A stretch of DNA of 64,000 nt from contig NZ_SCIN01000001.1 in NCBI RefSeq assembly GCF_004101245.1, positions 138,784 through 202,783 on the forward strand. Reading direction: 5' to 3'. Numbering within the stretch: the stretch's first letter is position 1; each line of letters opens with the position of its first letter. A program made the translations under genes and the position numbers. Below the pieces are notes generated by a model. It was given only the letters and a program-made list of their open reading frames with translations, was not told the DNA's origin and made no database searches. Source of the stretch: Sphingomonas sp. UV9. Lineage in GTDB: Bacteria; Pseudomonadota; Alphaproteobacteria; Sphingomonadales; Sphingomonadaceae. Below, piece after piece: positions 63,934 to 64,000 of this stretch.

Positions 63934-64000
63934 TTAAAGTCCGGCCTCGACCGCGAGCCGGATCAGGTCCGCGGTGGTGGTCAGCCCGAGCCGGTCCATC
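63934..64000 (-). CDS. LuxR-type regulator, C-terminal end (partial)
   Basis: The last 21 codons of a gene entering from the right edge read MDRLGLTTTADLIRLAVEAG-L before TAA 63934. This is the end of a LuxR/FixJ helix-turn-helix domain (normally KIMxRLGxxxxAELIRxAxxxGL). It lies on the same strand, 259 bp upstream of the rhodopsin gene, so the regulator may govern it. A response-regulator receiver domain cannot be confirmed from this fragment. Confidence 0.75.
   Translation of the reverse strand, partial: MDRLGLTTTADLIRLAVEAGL

Overview
The window looks like chromosomal DNA of a sphingomonad (Alphaproteobacteria, probably Sphingomonas or a close relative). The signs are very high GC, four large TonB-dependent receptors, tryptophan-halogenase/SapC and glycoside-hydrolase loci of the type common in Sphingomonadales, a xanthorhodopsin-like proton pump beside a Brp/Blh retinal-forming dioxygenase, and several Tat-exported oxidoreductases. 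No rRNA, tRNA, CRISPR array, transposase or phage gene was seen.

Left part (1-14.2 kb). This part is scarred. A 643-bp perfect direct duplication spans the junction of an RND efflux pump gene and its NodT-type outer-membrane partner. The RND gene itself lacks its N-terminus and a large internal block and changes frame. Intact genes follow: an SLC13 carrier, two anchored unknown proteins, a lipoprotein of the endonuclease/exonuclease/phosphatase fold, an MscS channel, a DUF2254 membrane protein and a K+ channel with an RCK domain. Among them are a KdpD-type sensor lacking both ATPase and kinase, a frameshifted and cut glycerate kinase, the last 35 codons of a histidine kinase, and a cut histidine phosphatase. 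Smaller scars occur later: an AlgE-like porin tail, a half-length TesB and a fasciclin tail.

Uronate region (14.9-24.6 kb). uxuA-uxaC-uxuB-exuT form a tightly overlapping minus-strand operon converting glucuronate to 2-keto-3-deoxygluconate. A 1016-aa TonB receptor and an FCD-type GntR regulator accompany it. TGGYCNGRCCA-like sites lie upstream of uxuA, the receptor and the next operon.

Periplasmic oxidoreductase region (24.8-30.9 kb). A double-DUF1080 secreted protein, three Tat-signal Gfo/Idh/MocA oxidoreductases and an embedded ApbE-like protein form one translationally coupled operon. This resembles an exported keto-sugar glycan-cleavage pathway.

Middle (31.2-50.9 kb). A GH2 beta-galactosidase and its TonB receptor are divergent from a flavin-dependent halogenase and SapC. 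Then come a dienelactone hydrolase, a DUF885 protein, an iron-type TonB receptor with a PepSY membrane protein, a CitE-like lyase, a truncated TesB, a FUSC exporter, a nucleoside deaminase and an RhlE-type helicase. A GAF-EAL protein follows at 51.0-52.8 kb.

Right part (53.0-64 kb). LacI, MFS carrier, TonB receptor, Gfo/Idh, aldo/keto reductase and an SsuD-like flavin monooxygenase make a compact catabolic island. Its gene set fits oxidative desulfonation of sulfoquinovose (sulfo-SMO type) fed by a TonB receptor; this is the most interesting proposal here. The window ends with a renalase-like FAD protein, the Brp/Blh dioxygenase, the rhodopsin, and the C-terminus of a LuxR-type regulator.
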